A DNA stretch of 46,048 nt from Hyphomicrobiales bacterium. Its GTDB lineage: Bacteria; Pseudomonadota; Alphaproteobacteria; Rhizobiales; OSC116. Below the pieces are notes generated by a model that was not told the origin of the DNA, did not search any database, and worked only from the letters and a program-made list of their open reading frames with translations. Of this stretch, positions 17,913 to 26,474 are shown piece by piece (positions within the stretch are counted from its first letter, which is position 1; the number at the start of each line of letters is the position of its first letter). Location: contig NVUH01000020.1 in NCBI GenBank assembly GCA_002401855.1, forward strand, positions 1-46,048. The letters are read 5' to 3'. A program made the position numbers and the translations under genes.

Positions 17913-18848
17913 TTATTTACCAGCAACCCAAATTTCGAGCAGATTACGCGCGATGGCAACCGATGGCGGTAAAATGAATGGCAGGCTTTCATCACCCGCA
18001 AGGCCTTTGACAATATCCGCCTTATCGACCCACATAGCATCGGCAATTTCATGATAATCAATTTTAAGTTTTTGAGTTTTGGCCTCGATATGCATGCCAA
18101 ACATTAAAGTTGATGGAAACGGCCAAGGCTGGCTGAGTAGATAATGCGTATCACCACCAATAACCCCTGCTTCTTCGAACAATTCGCGCCGCGCCGCATC
18201 TTCAATCGTCTCGCCACTTTCAACAAAACCAGCAAGGCATGAATAACGGTTTTCGGGGAATTGATGACCACGGCCAAGCAAACATTGATCACCATAAGTG
18301 ACCAACATAATTACCACAGGGTCAACCCGAGGGAAATGCTGACGGCCACAAGTTTCAGACGGGCAATCGCGCCGCCACCCGCTATGTGCAATTTGCGTCG
18401 GCTCACCACAACAAGCGCAATGAGTGTGCGACAAATGCCAATTCAGCACCGACGCCGCTTGCGCCAAAATGCCCAATTTTTCTTCTGGGTAAAGTTTTTT
18501 TTCAGTAAATAACCGCGTCGGAAATTTGCGCAACGGATGATCAGAAAAATTACCATCATCGTCACGGGTCGCAACATTTTTATTGTCCTCTACACTGATA
18601 GCAAAATAATTCACCCCTTCAAGCTCGCCCAGCAACACACTGTCATGCACATTCATATCATATTGTTTTAACTGCAAACCTGAAAATTCGCACAATGTCT
18701 CATCATGCACCAGCAACTCATTGCCATTAAACAGCAGAAAAACACTGCTATCCAAACCACGCCTACTTTTAAAATCCGCTTCATTGCCACGTGTTTGATC
18801 AAGCCGATTAAGCGGGTTCTGGCTATAAATTGCATCCATTTGTTGCAT
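17913..18848 (-). CDS. nudC: NADH pyrophosphatase (NudC family)
   Basis: A 311-residue Nudix hydrolase. It has a zinc ribbon (HCACCGEPTQIAHSGWRRDCPSETCG), the Nudix box GFVESGETIEDAARRELFEEAGV, and the SQPWPFPSTLM signature that defines the NADH-specific NudC group just after the box. NudC hydrolyses NAD(H) to NMN(H) and AMP and also removes NAD caps from RNA. The start lies three bases after the stop of the upstream GST gene, so the two are one transcript. Confidence 0.94.
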   Translation of the reverse strand: MQQMDAIYSQNPLNRLDQTRGNEADFKSRRGLDSSVFLLFNGNELLVHDETLCEFSGLQLKQYDMNVHDSVLLGELEGVNYFAISVEDNKNVATRDDDGNFSDHPLRKFPTRLFTEKKLYPEEKLGILAQAASVLNWHLSHTHCACCGEPTQIAHSGWRRDCPSETCGRQHFPRVDPVVIMLVTYGDQCLLGRGHQFPENRYSCLAGFVESGETIEDAARRELFEEAGVIGGDTHYLLSQPWPFPSTLMFGMHIEAKTQKLKIDYHEIADAMWVDKADIVKGLAGDESLPFILPPSVAIARNLLEIWVAGK

Positions 18849-18851
18849 CCA

Positions 18852-19478
18852 TTAAGCCTCTAATTTCGGTAATAAATCATAAGGATGTTGCCAGCCTTTC
18901 AAGGCTTTTATATTATTCAACCATCTGTCAACATGAGGATAATCCGCCCAATCATAACCAAATTCATCGGCAAAAAATAAATAGCTGCATAATGTAAAAT
19001 CAGCAATCGTAGGACGGTTAGCAACAAAATAATCTTGACCATCTAGATGCTTATTCATCACACCCAACGCATCTGTGATGCGGCCACGCAAATATTTCGT
19101 CACGTCATTTTCATCCATTTTTTTAATGCCAACCATAAACCGCAACGGCCCAATTTGCGAACTAATTTTATGATTGTCGTAAAGCACCCAACGCCAAATA
19201 TCGCGCTTTTCGGCCGCCGTTTCGCCACCAAATTGGCCATATTTATCGGCCAAATAGTCCAAAATCACCCCTGATTGGGTCATTTTTTCACCATTTTCAA
19301 CCAAAACAGGCACTTCACCCATTTCGTTGACATTGTTACGATATTCATCGCTGCGCGTTTCACCTTTAAAAAAGTCGACTTTTACAACTTGCCAATCCAA
19401 CCCCAAAAGCTCAAGCATTAACGCCACTTTATAACTGTGACCAGATTGCGCAAACCCATATAATTGATATGTGCTCAT
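18852..19478 (-). CDS. Glutathione S-transferase family protein
   Basis: A 208-residue cytosolic GST. The N-terminal thioredoxin-like domain (residues 1-80) has YGFAQSGHSYKVALMLELLGLDW at the active-site end and the glutathione-binding VPVLVENGEKMTQSGVILDYLA. The all-helical C-terminal domain includes YFVANRPTIADFTLCSYLFF with the conserved N-capping motif. No cysteine occupies the active-site position; Ser is in place. Substrate unknown. It is co-directional and nearly contiguous with nudC. Confidence 0.9.
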   Translation of the reverse strand: MSTYQLYGFAQSGHSYKVALMLELLGLDWQVVKVDFFKGETRSDEYRNNVNEMGEVPVLVENGEKMTQSGVILDYLADKYGQFGGETAAEKRDIWRWVLYDNHKISSQIGPLRFMVGIKKMDENDVTKYLRGRITDALGVMNKHLDGQDYFVANRPTIADFTLCSYLFFADEFGYDWADYPHVDRWLNNIKALKGWQHPYDLLPKLEA

Positions 19479-19548
19479 TTGTCGCCCACCTTTAACATTG
19501 AAAAAATTCTAGCTTAGCGATAAACTGATCAAATACAATGCAATTTAT

Positions 19549-20112
19549 GTGATGCTTATGAATCTTTTTATGTTAATTTTGGGTGTTTTAATCATCAACA
19601 TCACCCATCTAATTTCGGCCATTGGTAACTGGCGCGAAAGCCTCATTAACAAATACAGCCGCAAAAGTTTTTTTGCCGCCTACAGCCTAGCATCCTCCCT
19701 CGCTCTACTGCTCATCATTTTCGGGTTTTACCAGCGCGATTTCATCACCATCTACGAACCACCAATTTGGGGCATAAAATTCAACAAAAGCATCATGTTC
19801 TTAAGCTTTTGGTGGCTCACCAGCCAATTTTTCAACGGCTATATAAAACAAGTCACCAAAGCCCCCGCCCTCGCCGCCATCGCCATCTGGAGCTTCGGCC
19901 ATCTGTGCGCCAATGGCGACCTCCACAGCCTAATTATGTTCGGCGGATTTTTACTCTACGCCCTAACCGGCCTCTATTTCAAATGGCAAAAACCCACCCC
20001 CAAAACCACCTATCACTATAAACACGACATATACGCCTTGGTCACCGGCTTCATCGCCTACATTGTCATCGGCTTGGCACACCTTTATTTCACTGGCATC
20101 ATCGTATTCTAA
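19549..20112 (+). CDS. NnrU-family membrane protein
   Basis: A 187-residue membrane protein with about six hydrophobic helices. The segment LFMLILGVLIINITHLISAIGNWRESLINKYSRKSFFAAYSLASSLALLLIIFGF is the conserved NnrU N-terminus, and WSFGHLCANGDLHSLIMFGGFLLYAL the second conserved block. Studied NnrU proteins are linked to nitric-oxide/nitrite metabolism, but no denitrification gene is visible here. The stop lies 12 bases before repeat R3. Confidence 0.87.
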   Translation: MMLMNLFMLILGVLIINITHLISAIGNWRESLINKYSRKSFFAAYSLASSLALLLIIFGFYQRDFITIYEPPIWGIKFNKSIMFLSFWWLTSQFFNGYIKQVTKAPALAAIAIWSFGHLCANGDLHSLIMFGGFLLYALTGLYFKWQKPTPKTTYHYKHDIYALVTGFIAYIVIGLAHLYFTGIIVF

Positions 20113-20123
20113 GCCATCATCAC

Positions 20124-20308
20124 ACTCCAAGCACCCCAGTATTTCGGTGAGCGCGTCCAGTAGCCATTCGCAGCCCCAGTCAGCCCACGCGCGGTCAGCA
20201 AGCGCTTAAGCGCACACGGACCGAAGGGAATGCCTGTGGTGCAAGTGTCAACAGAGAGGCTTAAGCCGAACGTATAAATGAAGCACCCGAGCATCGGCAG
20301 TACAGCCA
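20124..20308 (+). repeat. Dispersed structured repeat, copy R3 (forward)
   Basis: Long-form copy with TTTCGGTGAGCGCGTCCAGT, CGCGCGGTCAGC, a variable hairpin (GCGCTTAAGCGC), GCAAGTGTCAACAGAG, a second hairpin (GGCTTAAGCC), GAACGTATAAATGAAG, and ATCGGCAGTACAG. Its tail (TGAAGCACCCGAGCATCGG) belongs to a second subfamily shared with R9b rather than the TGCAAACTTCCAGAG type. It lies 12 bases after the NnrU stop and, with R4, brackets the DUF1203 gene. Confidence 0.85.
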
Positions 20309-20389
20309 ACTTTCTTATCTCTTAAACCAATATCGGGTCGCCTTCCCACCGCGCCTCATCTATTCATCTCCACATCAGAGGAGAAAACC

Positions 20390-20860
20390 ATGAAACTCAA
20401 ATTCCTACCCGTGCCAACAGAACAATATCTCGAAATCATCAATGGTGGCTTAGACGCCCACGGCAACAAGCCAACGCTCTCTATATCAGACGGCGGCGGC
20501 ATGCCCTGCCGCCACTGCCTAGAAGACATCGCCAAAGGTGATGAATTCCTCGCCTTCGCCTATAGCCCATTCAACACCAAACACGCTTATGCCGAAGTCG
20601 GCCCGATATTCCTGCATGCAAAAACTTGCAAAGCCTATGATGCCCACAGCATTCCACCGTCATTCTTAACCCGCGAACATTATATGATACGTGGATACAG
20701 CAAGACCACCAAAGCCATCCAATATGGCACAGGCCAACGCGTAGCCTCAAATAACATAGAAGCCCAAGCCGCAGAAATATTGAAGGATGAAGACTGCGAA
20801 TATGTCCATATACGCTCGGCATCATACACATGTTTTGCCTGCCGCATCGAACGCAATTAG
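20390..20860 (+). CDS. DUF1203 family protein
   Basis: A 156-residue soluble protein of the DUF1203 family, function unknown. Recognisable family blocks are MPCRHCLEDIAKGDEFLAFAYSPF (with a CxxC pair), GPIFLHAKTC, and the C-terminal VHIRSASYTCFACRIERN. A clean AGGAG (GAGGAGAAAACC) precedes the ATG. It is the only gene between two inverted repeat copies (R3 and R4). Base composition looks like that of its neighbours, so there is no sign of recent arrival beyond the bracketing repeats. Confidence 0.82.
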   Translation: MKLKFLPVPTEQYLEIINGGLDAHGNKPTLSISDGGGMPCRHCLEDIAKGDEFLAFAYSPFNTKHAYAEVGPIFLHAKTCKAYDAHSIPPSFLTREHYMIRGYSKTTKAIQYGTGQRVASNNIEAQAAEILKDEDCEYVHIRSASYTCFACRIERN

Positions 20861-20880
20861 AAAACGACAGTTAGCGCTCC

Positions 20881-21070
20881 TGCCGATACTCTGGAAGTTT
20901 GTATTTATACGTTCGCCTTAAGGCTCTCTGTTAGCACTTGCGTGCGCAACCCCAAACAAGTTGGGCTTGCTAGCTGACCGCGCGTTAAACGGCAGCGGCT
21001 TCGAACGGCCGCTATCGCACTCACTGAATGGCTCGTTGTTTGGATAAAAGAGGTGGATGGAAATGTTGAA
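20881..21070 (-). repeat. Dispersed structured repeat, copy R4 (inverted relative to R3)
   Basis: On the minus strand: CATTCAGTGAGTGCG, hairpin TAGCGGC/GCCGCTG, AACGCGCGGTCAGCTAGC, hairpin CAAGCCCAA/TTGGGGTTG, GCGCACGCAAGTGCTAACAG, hairpin GCCTTAAGGC, GAACGTATAAATACAAACTT, CCAGAGTATCGGCA. The outer end stops exactly at the base before the GNAT stop codon (21071-21073). Confidence 0.87.
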
Positions 21071-21601
21071 TTATTTACAAATACCGTAAATCACATGATC
21101 GACAATTTTACCATGCAGGTTTTCGGCGTTTTTGATAACGCCTTCTTGCTCAAACCCCGCCGCCAATATAACTTTTTGGCTCGGTACATTACCCACCGCA
21201 TGCGCGGTTTCTATTTTTTCCAAACCCAATTCATCAAACCCATATTGGATGAGAAATTTTACCACGCGGGTCATAATGCCTTTGCCTTGAAATTCAGAAC
21301 CGAGCCAATAGCCAATAAGTGCTTTTTTCAAAGTTGGCGTAATCGAATTAAACCCGCAACAACCAACTGCCGCGCCATTATAAACGATCGCGCAAGTCAT
21401 CGATTTGCCGTCGGCAAATTCTTTGATGCTCTCAACCGCAAACTTATTTAAATCATCATAGCTTTTGGTATCTTTAGGCCAATGTAACCACTGGTTTAGA
21501 TAATCTTGCTCAGCGGCAATAATATCATAATTTTGGCGCGCATATTTCGGCACCAAAAGAGCCAACTCAAGCTCATCATCAATTCTAACGCTGAACAACA
21601 T
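21071..21601 (-). CDS. GNAT N-acetyltransferase, RimJ/RimL-like
   Basis: About 176 residues from the ATG at 21601, which follows the sdhB stop by a single base; a longer frame would overlap sdhB by 17 bases. The acetyl-CoA-binding motif reads LIGYWLGSEFQGKGIMTRVVKFLIQYGFDELGLEKIE, typical of RimJ/RimL-type GNATs that acetylate N-terminal residues of ribosomal or other proteins. It ends the sdhCDAB transcript. The true substrate is unknown. Confidence 0.87.
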   Translation of the reverse strand: MLFSVRIDDELELALLVPKYARQNYDIIAAEQDYLNQWLHWPKDTKSYDDLNKFAVESIKEFADGKSMTCAIVYNGAAVGCCGFNSITPTLKKALIGYWLGSEFQGKGIMTRVVKFLIQYGFDELGLEKIETAHAVGNVPSQKVILAAGFEQEGVIKNAENLHGKIVDHVIYGICK

Positions 21602-21602
21602 T

Positions 21603-22385
21603 TTAATATCTACGCTCAACCATCATGGCCTTAATCGAGGCAATGGCTTTGGCGGGGCTTAGCCCTTTGGGGCAAGCTTTGGCGCAATTCATAATCGTAT
21701 GACAACGATAAAGCCTAAATGGATCTTCCAAATCATCGAGCCGCTCGCCAGTCGCTTCATCACGGCTGTCAATCAACCAGCGATAGGATTGCAACAAGAT
21801 TGCAGGGCCTAAATAACGATCGCCATTCCACCAGTATGAGGGGCAAGAGGTCGCGCAACAAGCGCACAAAATACACTCATATAACCCGTCGAGCTTAGAA
21901 CGATCTTCAGGGCTTTGCAGCCATTCTTTTTCAGGTTCAACCGTAGTGGTTTTAAGCCATGGCTCGATAGAAGCATGTTGGGCATAAAAATTAGTCAGAT
22001 CGGGCACCAAATCTTTAATCACTTGCAAATGCGGCAACGGATAAATTTTCACATCGCCCTTCACATCGGCAATGGCTTTGGTACAAGCCAATGTATTTGT
22101 GCCATCAATATTCATCGCGCAAGAGCCACAAATGCCCTCGCGGCACGAGCGCCTAAACGTAAGCGTTGGGTCAATGTCGCTTTTAATTTTGATAATCGCG
22201 TCCAAAACCATCGGACCGCAATCGTCTAAATCAACATGATAAGTATCGACGCTGGGGTTTTTACCGTCATCAGGGTTCCAACGATAAACTTTAAACAACT
22301 TGATATTATCCGACAGGCCTTCGGCTTTCGCCCATTCTTTGCCGCCTTGCAACACCGAATTTTTAGGTAGAGCTAATTCAACCAT
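21603..22385 (-). CDS. sdhB: Succinate dehydrogenase iron-sulfur subunit
   Basis: A 260-residue subunit that carries electrons from FAD to ubiquinone. All three cluster motifs are intact: [2Fe-2S] CREGICGSC with a later Cys in NTLAC; [4Fe-4S] [12 protein letters not shown]; and [3Fe-4S] [15 protein letters not shown]. The N-terminal plant-type ferredoxin domain and C-terminal ferredoxin domain are both of normal length. It starts 12 bases after sdhA. Confidence 0.97.
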   Translation of the reverse strand: MVELALPKNSVLQGGKEWAKAEGLSDNIKLFKVYRWNPDDGKNPSVDTYHVDLDDCGPMVLDAIIKIKSDIDPTLTFRRSCREGICGSCAMNIDGTNTLACTKAIADVKGDVKIYPLPHLQVIKDLVPDLTNFYAQHASIEPWLKTTTVEPEKEWLQSPEDRSKLDGLYECILCACCATSCPSYWWNGDRYLGPAILLQSYRWLIDSRDEATGERLDDLEDPFRLYRCHTIMNCAKACPKGLSPAKAIASIKAMMVERRY

Positions 22386-22397
22386 TTATTCTCTCCC

Positions 22398-24218
22398 TTA
22401 GTAAACACGTTTTTTAGGTTTGATATAATCAATCTCATCAGTCATGGTGAAATCATGCACCGGACGATAGCTGATTTTGACTTTTTTCTTTTTGAAATCA
22501 ATTTTGGTCAGCGTATGCTTCATCCAATTTTTATCATCACGCTCAGAAAAATCTTCACGTGCATGACCGCCGCGGCTTTCCTTGCGGTTTTCGGCCGCAA
22601 TCATCGATGCCACCGCTTGAATGATCAGATTGTCATATTCCAAACATTCAATAAGGTCACTATTCCAAATCAAGCTTTTATCAGTCACTGCAATGTCATC
22701 AGATTCATTCCACAGCTTATAAATAAGCGCAACACCCTCTTCTAAAATGGGGCCATCTCTAAACACCGCACAATTGGTTTGCATAATTTTTTGCATGCTC
22801 AAGCGCATTTCAGCAGTGGATTTTGAACCCGATTTAAACCGCGCTTCGTGCAAACGTTTCATGCCAAATAAATGGCCATCTTCTTTAAGCGGTGCGTGTG
22901 GCGTACTCGGTTTGATCAATTCTCCAACCCGCATGCCCGCCGCGCGGCCAAACACCACAAGGTCGATCAGCGAATTACTGCCCAATCTATTGGCACCATG
23001 CACTGACACACAAGCCGCTTCACCAATCGCCATCAGCCCTGGCACCGTGGCATTCGGGTCATCTTTAGTTGGGTCAATCACTTCGCCATGATAATTGGTT
23101 GGAATGCCGCCCATATTATAATGCACAGTTGGCAACACAGGAATCGGCTCTTTATTAACATCAACTCCCGCAAAAACTTTAGCAGATTCAGAAATACCCG
23201 GTAGGCGTTCGGCCAGCAAAGCCGGATCAAGATGATCCAAATGCAGATAGATATGATCTTTATTGGGGCCAACACCGCGGCCTTCGCGAATTTCGATGGT
23301 CATAGCACGCGATACAACATCACGCGATGCCAAATCTTTAGCGCTTGGCGCATAGCGTTCCATAAAACGCTCACCTTCGGAGTTGATTAAAATGCCGCCT
23401 TCACCGCGGCTGCCCTCGGTAATCAAGCAACCAGCACCGTAAATGCCCGTTGGATGGAATTGAATAAACTCTGGATCTTGCAAACCAAGCCCCGCCCGCA
23501 TAACCATGGCATTGCCATCGCCCGTGCAAGTGTGAGCTGATGTGCATGAGAAGAATGTACGGCCATAACCACCTGTTGCCATCATCGCAATGTGTGAGCG
23601 GAAAACATGGATTTTGCCATCATCTAAATTGATGCAAACCACGCCCTTACATTCGCCATCTTCCATAATCAGATCAATGGCAAAATACTCAATGAAAAAC
23701 TCGGCATCATAGCGCAAGCTTTGGCCGTATAATGTATGCAACATAGCATGGCCAGTACGGTCAGCCGCGGCGCACGTGCGCTGGGCTTCAGGGCCTTCGC
23801 CAAAGTTTTGCATCATCCCGCCAAAGGGGCGTTGGTAAATTTTACCTTCTTCGGTACGAGAGAAAGGAACGCCGAAATGCTCGAGCTCATAAACCGCTTT
23901 GGGAGCGTTACGGCATAAATATTCAATCGCGTCTTGATCGCCCAGCCAATCCGAACCTTTGACCGTGTCATACATATGCCACTTCCAATTATCGGGGCTC
24001 ATATTGCCAAGTGAAGCCGCAACCCCGCCTTGCGCCGCAACCGTGTGCGAGCGTGTCGGGAAAACTTTTGTGATGCATGCGGTGCGCAAACCTGCTTGGG
24101 CTGAACCCAATGTAGCGCGCAAACCAGCGCCACCAGCGCCGACTACAACCACATCATATTCATGCTCTACAACATCATAATCATCTAAATTAAATGGTTT
24201 AGTTTCTGCTTTTGCCAT
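22398..24218 (-). CDS. sdhA: Succinate dehydrogenase flavoprotein subunit
   Basis: A 606-residue catalytic subunit of complex II. The dinucleotide fold [22 protein letters not shown] is near residue 22. His58 in [10 protein letters not shown] is the site of covalent FAD attachment. Active-site blocks include [21 protein letters not shown] and the C-terminal [24 protein letters not shown]. It lies six bases after sdhD and is followed by sdhB; the order C-D-A-B is standard. Confidence 0.97.
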   Translation of the reverse strand: MAKAETKPFNLDDYDVVEHEYDVVVVGAGGAGLRATLGSAQAGLRTACITKVFPTRSHTVAAQGGVAASLGNMSPDNWKWHMYDTVKGSDWLGDQDAIEYLCRNAPKAVYELEHFGVPFSRTEEGKIYQRPFGGMMQNFGEGPEAQRTCAAADRTGHAMLHTLYGQSLRYDAEFFIEYFAIDLIMEDGECKGVVCINLDDGKIHVFRSHIAMMATGGYGRTFFSCTSAHTCTGDGNAMVMRAGLGLQDPEFIQFHPTGIYGAGCLITEGSRGEGGILINSEGERFMERYAPSAKDLASRDVVSRAMTIEIREGRGVGPNKDHIYLHLDHLDPALLAERLPGISESAKVFAGVDVNKEPIPVLPTVHYNMGGIPTNYHGEVIDPTKDDPNATVPGLMAIGEAACVSVHGANRLGSNSLIDLVVFGRAAGMRVGELIKPSTPHAPLKEDGHLFGMKRLHEARFKSGSKSTAEMRLSMQKIMQTNCAVFRDGPILEEGVALIYKLWNESDDIAVTDKSLIWNSDLIECLEYDNLIIQAVASMIAAENRKESRGGHAREDFSERDDKNWMKHTLTKIDFKKKKVKISYRPVHDFTMTDEIDYIKPKKRVY

Positions 24219-24224
24219 TGATGA

Positions 24225-24623
24225 TTATCCTCCGAAACTAATTTTTAAAATTGAAAAGATACAAGCCAATGCCACTGCCGCCGAGAAAAATATATTCAAC
24301 ATAAGCGTTAGGATTTTTTTCTTCTCACCTGATACATAATCTTCAATCACCATTTGCATACCTAATTTCATATGATAAGTACTTGAAACCACAAATAACA
24401 GCAACATCACTGCCACAAAAGGATGACCAACAAACGCCACAGCTTCATTGTAAGATTTACCTGCCATCGCGAAAACCGCATACATAAAAAACAGCGACAA
24501 AGGAATATTCGCCAACGCGGTTAAACGTTGCTCCCAAAAATGGCTTGTGCCTTCTTTGGCACTGCCATGGCCACGCACTTTGCTAAGTGGGGTACGCATG
24601 TCTGTTTTGCTTGAGCCGCTCAT
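24225..24623 (-). CDS. sdhD: Succinate dehydrogenase membrane anchor subunit
   Basis: About 132 residues from the ATG at 24623, where AGGAGG sits six bases upstream and the start overlaps the sdhC stop (ATGA). A frame from 24680 would overlap sdhC far more. Three membrane helices follow the conserved [17 protein letters not shown]. The haem/quinone-site residues are in [17 protein letters not shown] (His and Asp-Tyr). It anchors SdhAB to the membrane with SdhC. Confidence 0.93.
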   Translation of the reverse strand: MSGSSKTDMRTPLSKVRGHGSAKEGTSHFWEQRLTALANIPLSLFFMYAVFAMAGKSYNEAVAFVGHPFVAVMLLLFVVSSTYHMKLGMQMVIEDYVSGEKKKILTLMLNIFFSAAVALACIFSILKISFGG

Positions 24624-25027
24624 AGCCCGCCTCCTGAAATTAATAACAATCCAAATGCCCAAACAATAATGGTGGTGCAAACTGGCACAACCACAGCGAG
24701 TTTAGCCACATGCTCAACTGTTTCAAGCTCAAAGCCTTTGCCAAAATCCCAGAAGAAATGTTTAATGCCGCCAAACATGTGATGAAACAACACCCAAGTA
24801 AAACCAACCAAAACAATCATGCCAACCCAACTGCCCATAACCCATGCAAAAAACTCATAAGCCTCAGCCCCCATTGCCAATGACATAAACCACCATGCCG
24901 CCACCAATGTGCCGAAATACATAGCCATGCCCGTTGCCCGATGCATAACCGATAAAGTCATGGATAACATAGGTTTGTAAATGAATAAATGTGGGGAGAG
25001 AGGCCGTTCTGTTTTTTTAGATGCCAT
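24620..25027 (-). CDS. sdhC: Succinate dehydrogenase cytochrome b556 subunit
   Basis: A 135-residue, three-helix subunit. The N-terminal signature [30 protein letters not shown] contains the quinone-site Ser/Arg and the conserved HR; the haem-ligand region [19 protein letters not shown] is near residue 85. It is the first gene of the sdhCDAB operon; the AT-rich 200 bases upstream should hold the promoter. Confidence 0.95.
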   Translation of the reverse strand: MASKKTERPLSPHLFIYKPMLSMTLSVMHRATGMAMYFGTLVAAWWFMSLAMGAEAYEFFAWVMGSWVGMIVLVGFTWVLFHHMFGGIKHFFWDFGKGFELETVEHVAKLAVVVPVCTTIIVWAFGLLLISGGGL

Positions 25028-25245
25028 AGGAGCTTTGTCCTTTTAGAATTTTATTATGCATACGCCCATATGCAGTCATTTATTTTTAGACTTAGTTTAG
25101 AAGGATTGCAATCTTTACTCTATTGTAACCACATGATTTTTACTATTTGTATGATTTATAAACTAATATTTAATTAACCATAGTGCCAAAGCTCACGCTT
25201 TTATTTGATTTTCCGAATCAGCCGCACAACCAACATACAAAACAA

Positions 25246-25353
25246 CAAGTTCTGAATTTCTATCTACCCCTCTTTTCCACAACTCCCATACATTTCAGTG
25301 AGTGCGTGCTCGGCCGTTCGAAGCCGCTGCCGACGAACGCGCGGTCGGCTAGA
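25246..25353 (+). repeat. Dispersed structured repeat, copy R5, left half (split by an IS)
   Basis: Carries the outer arm (AAGTTCTGAATTTCTATCTA, ACATTTCAGTGAGTGCG), the hairpin region GGCCGTTCGAAGCCGCTGCC and the core GACGAACGCGCGGTCGGCTAGA, where it is cut by the insertion sequence. The repeat resumes at 26401. The 25028-25245 stretch before it is AT-rich non-coding sequence upstream of sdhC with nothing else recognisable. Confidence 0.82.
25348..25353. repeat. Left target-site duplication (GCTAGA) of the IS
   Basis: GCTAGA here and again at 26401-26406 directly flank the element. This 6-bp duplication fits the NCTAGN target known for IS481. Confidence 0.9.
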
Positions 25354-26400
25354 TGTGATGTTTCAATAGGTTGTTCATTCAATATCAACTATGCTGATTG
25401 GAGCTACCAAACCACAATCCATCATGGAGAGATTGAATGAACATTCACAATAATGCCCGATTACCCCCCAAAGGTCGAGAGAATTTAGTCAATTTAGTAT
25501 CAAAGGGTTTAACGATTAAGTCTGTCGCTCAAAGGTTAAGCATTAGCGTACGAACCGTTAGTAAATGGGTTGGACGCTATAAATTAGAGGGCGTAGCAGG
25601 TTTGCAGGATAGATCTTCTCGCCCCAACAAATTATATAGGCCAACACAACAAAAGGTTATTGAGCAAATTGTAAATCTCAGGCGACAACGTCTCACTGGT
25701 AAGCATATAGCACGGCTTACAAGAGTTTCTGCAGCCACAGTAAGTCGGGTCTTAAAACGTGTAAATCTATCTCGAATGAAAGACTTAGAACCAAAAGAAC
25801 CAGAACGGCGTTATTGTTATGAACATGCTGGTGATATGATTCATATCGATATTAAGAAGTTTGGGCGTTTTACCCGACCAGGTCACCGTATTATGGGTTC
25901 TCGTAAGGATTTACCTTACCCCAGAGCCACTAAATTAAAACCACGAGGGTGGGAATATTTACATGTATGTATTGATGATGCAACACGCATTGCCTTTACA
26001 GATATATATCCAAATGAGAAAAAGGAGACAGCCGTTGCCTTTCTTGAGGCTGCCATTGAATATTACAAAAAACTTGGAATATCTGTAAACCGTGTGATGA
26101 CAGATAATGGCGGCTGTTATCGATCTAATGACTTTCGTGATGCCTGCAAAAGATTAGGCTTAAAGCATGTAAGAACAAAACCATATACTCCACGTACCAA
26201 TGGTAAGGCAGAAAGGTTCATTCAAACCGCAATTAGAGAATGGGCTTATGCCAGAAAATATCAAACCTCAGACCTTAGAAAAGAAACATTGCCAAGCTGG
26301 ACACACATGTACAATTGGCATAGACCTCACGGGGGTATTAATGACAAAACACCTATCTCTAAAGTTGATTTAAACAGGAACAACCTATTGACTATCCACA
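25354..26400 (+). mobile_element. Complete IS481-type insertion sequence (copy A, 1047 bp)
   Basis: The element has terminal inverted repeats starting TGTG and sharing TCAATAGGTTGTTC (19 of 25 end bases match). It contains one transposase gene and is bounded by a 6-bp duplication GCTAGA. Target choice, size and transposase type all fit IS481. It inserted into the core of repeat R5, splitting it. The last 89 bases are identical to those of copy B at the right edge of the window, which suggests recent movement. Confidence 0.93.
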
Positions 26401-26405
26401 GCTAG
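25437..26405 (+). CDS. IS481-family DDE transposase
   Basis: A 322-residue transposase. Residues ~20-100 hold helix-turn-helix segments (LVSKGLTIKSVAQRLSISVRTVSKWVGRY). The rve/RNase H-like domain has Asp138 (MIHIDIKKFG), Asp223 (VMTDNGGCYRS) and Glu259 (TPRTNGKAERFIQT), a D-D(35)E spacing. GGAGAG lies five bases before the ATG. The frame is intact. The stop codon TAG lies in the duplicated target GCTAGA, outside the element proper: the element's last base is the first base of the last sense codon, AGC. Confidence 0.95.
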   Translation: MNIHNNARLPPKGRENLVNLVSKGLTIKSVAQRLSISVRTVSKWVGRYKLEGVAGLQDRSSRPNKLYRPTQQKVIEQIVNLRRQRLTGKHIARLTRVSAATVSRVLKRVNLSRMKDLEPKEPERRYCYEHAGDMIHIDIKKFGRFTRPGHRIMGSRKDLPYPRATKLKPRGWEYLHVCIDDATRIAFTDIYPNEKKETAVAFLEAAIEYYKKLGISVNRVMTDNGGCYRSNDFRDACKRLGLKHVRTKPYTPRTNGKAERFIQTAIREWAYARKYQTSDLRKETLPSWTHMYNWHRPHGGINDKTPISKVDLNRNNLLTIHS

Positions 26406-26455
26406 AGAGCAGAGCGAACGCACGCAGTGCCAAGCATAATGCAAACTTCCAGAGC
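26401..26455 (+). repeat. Dispersed structured repeat R5, right remainder, with right target duplication
   Basis: Begins with GCTAGA (26401-26406, the right target duplication) and continues GAGCAGAGCGAACGCACGCA, then a shortened tail with ATGCAAACTTCCAGAGCG. It lacks the AACAGAG/hairpin/AACGTAT block seen in full copies. It ends about 20 bases from the stop codon of the acyl-CoA synthetase gene. Confidence 0.8.
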
Positions 26456-26474
26456 GTTTAAAATCAACTTCTTT

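Noticed and set aside
20881..21070. Integron attC site or CRISPR array
   Set aside because: Hairpins are present, but no GTTRRRY/RYYYAAC pair, integrase IntI or regularly spaced short direct repeats were seen.
26391..26400. DnaA-box-like CTATCCACA at the IS right end, near the strand-composition switch
   Set aside because: One mismatch, single occurrence, and it is part of the element's terminal repeat (present again in copy B). Not evidence for an origin.
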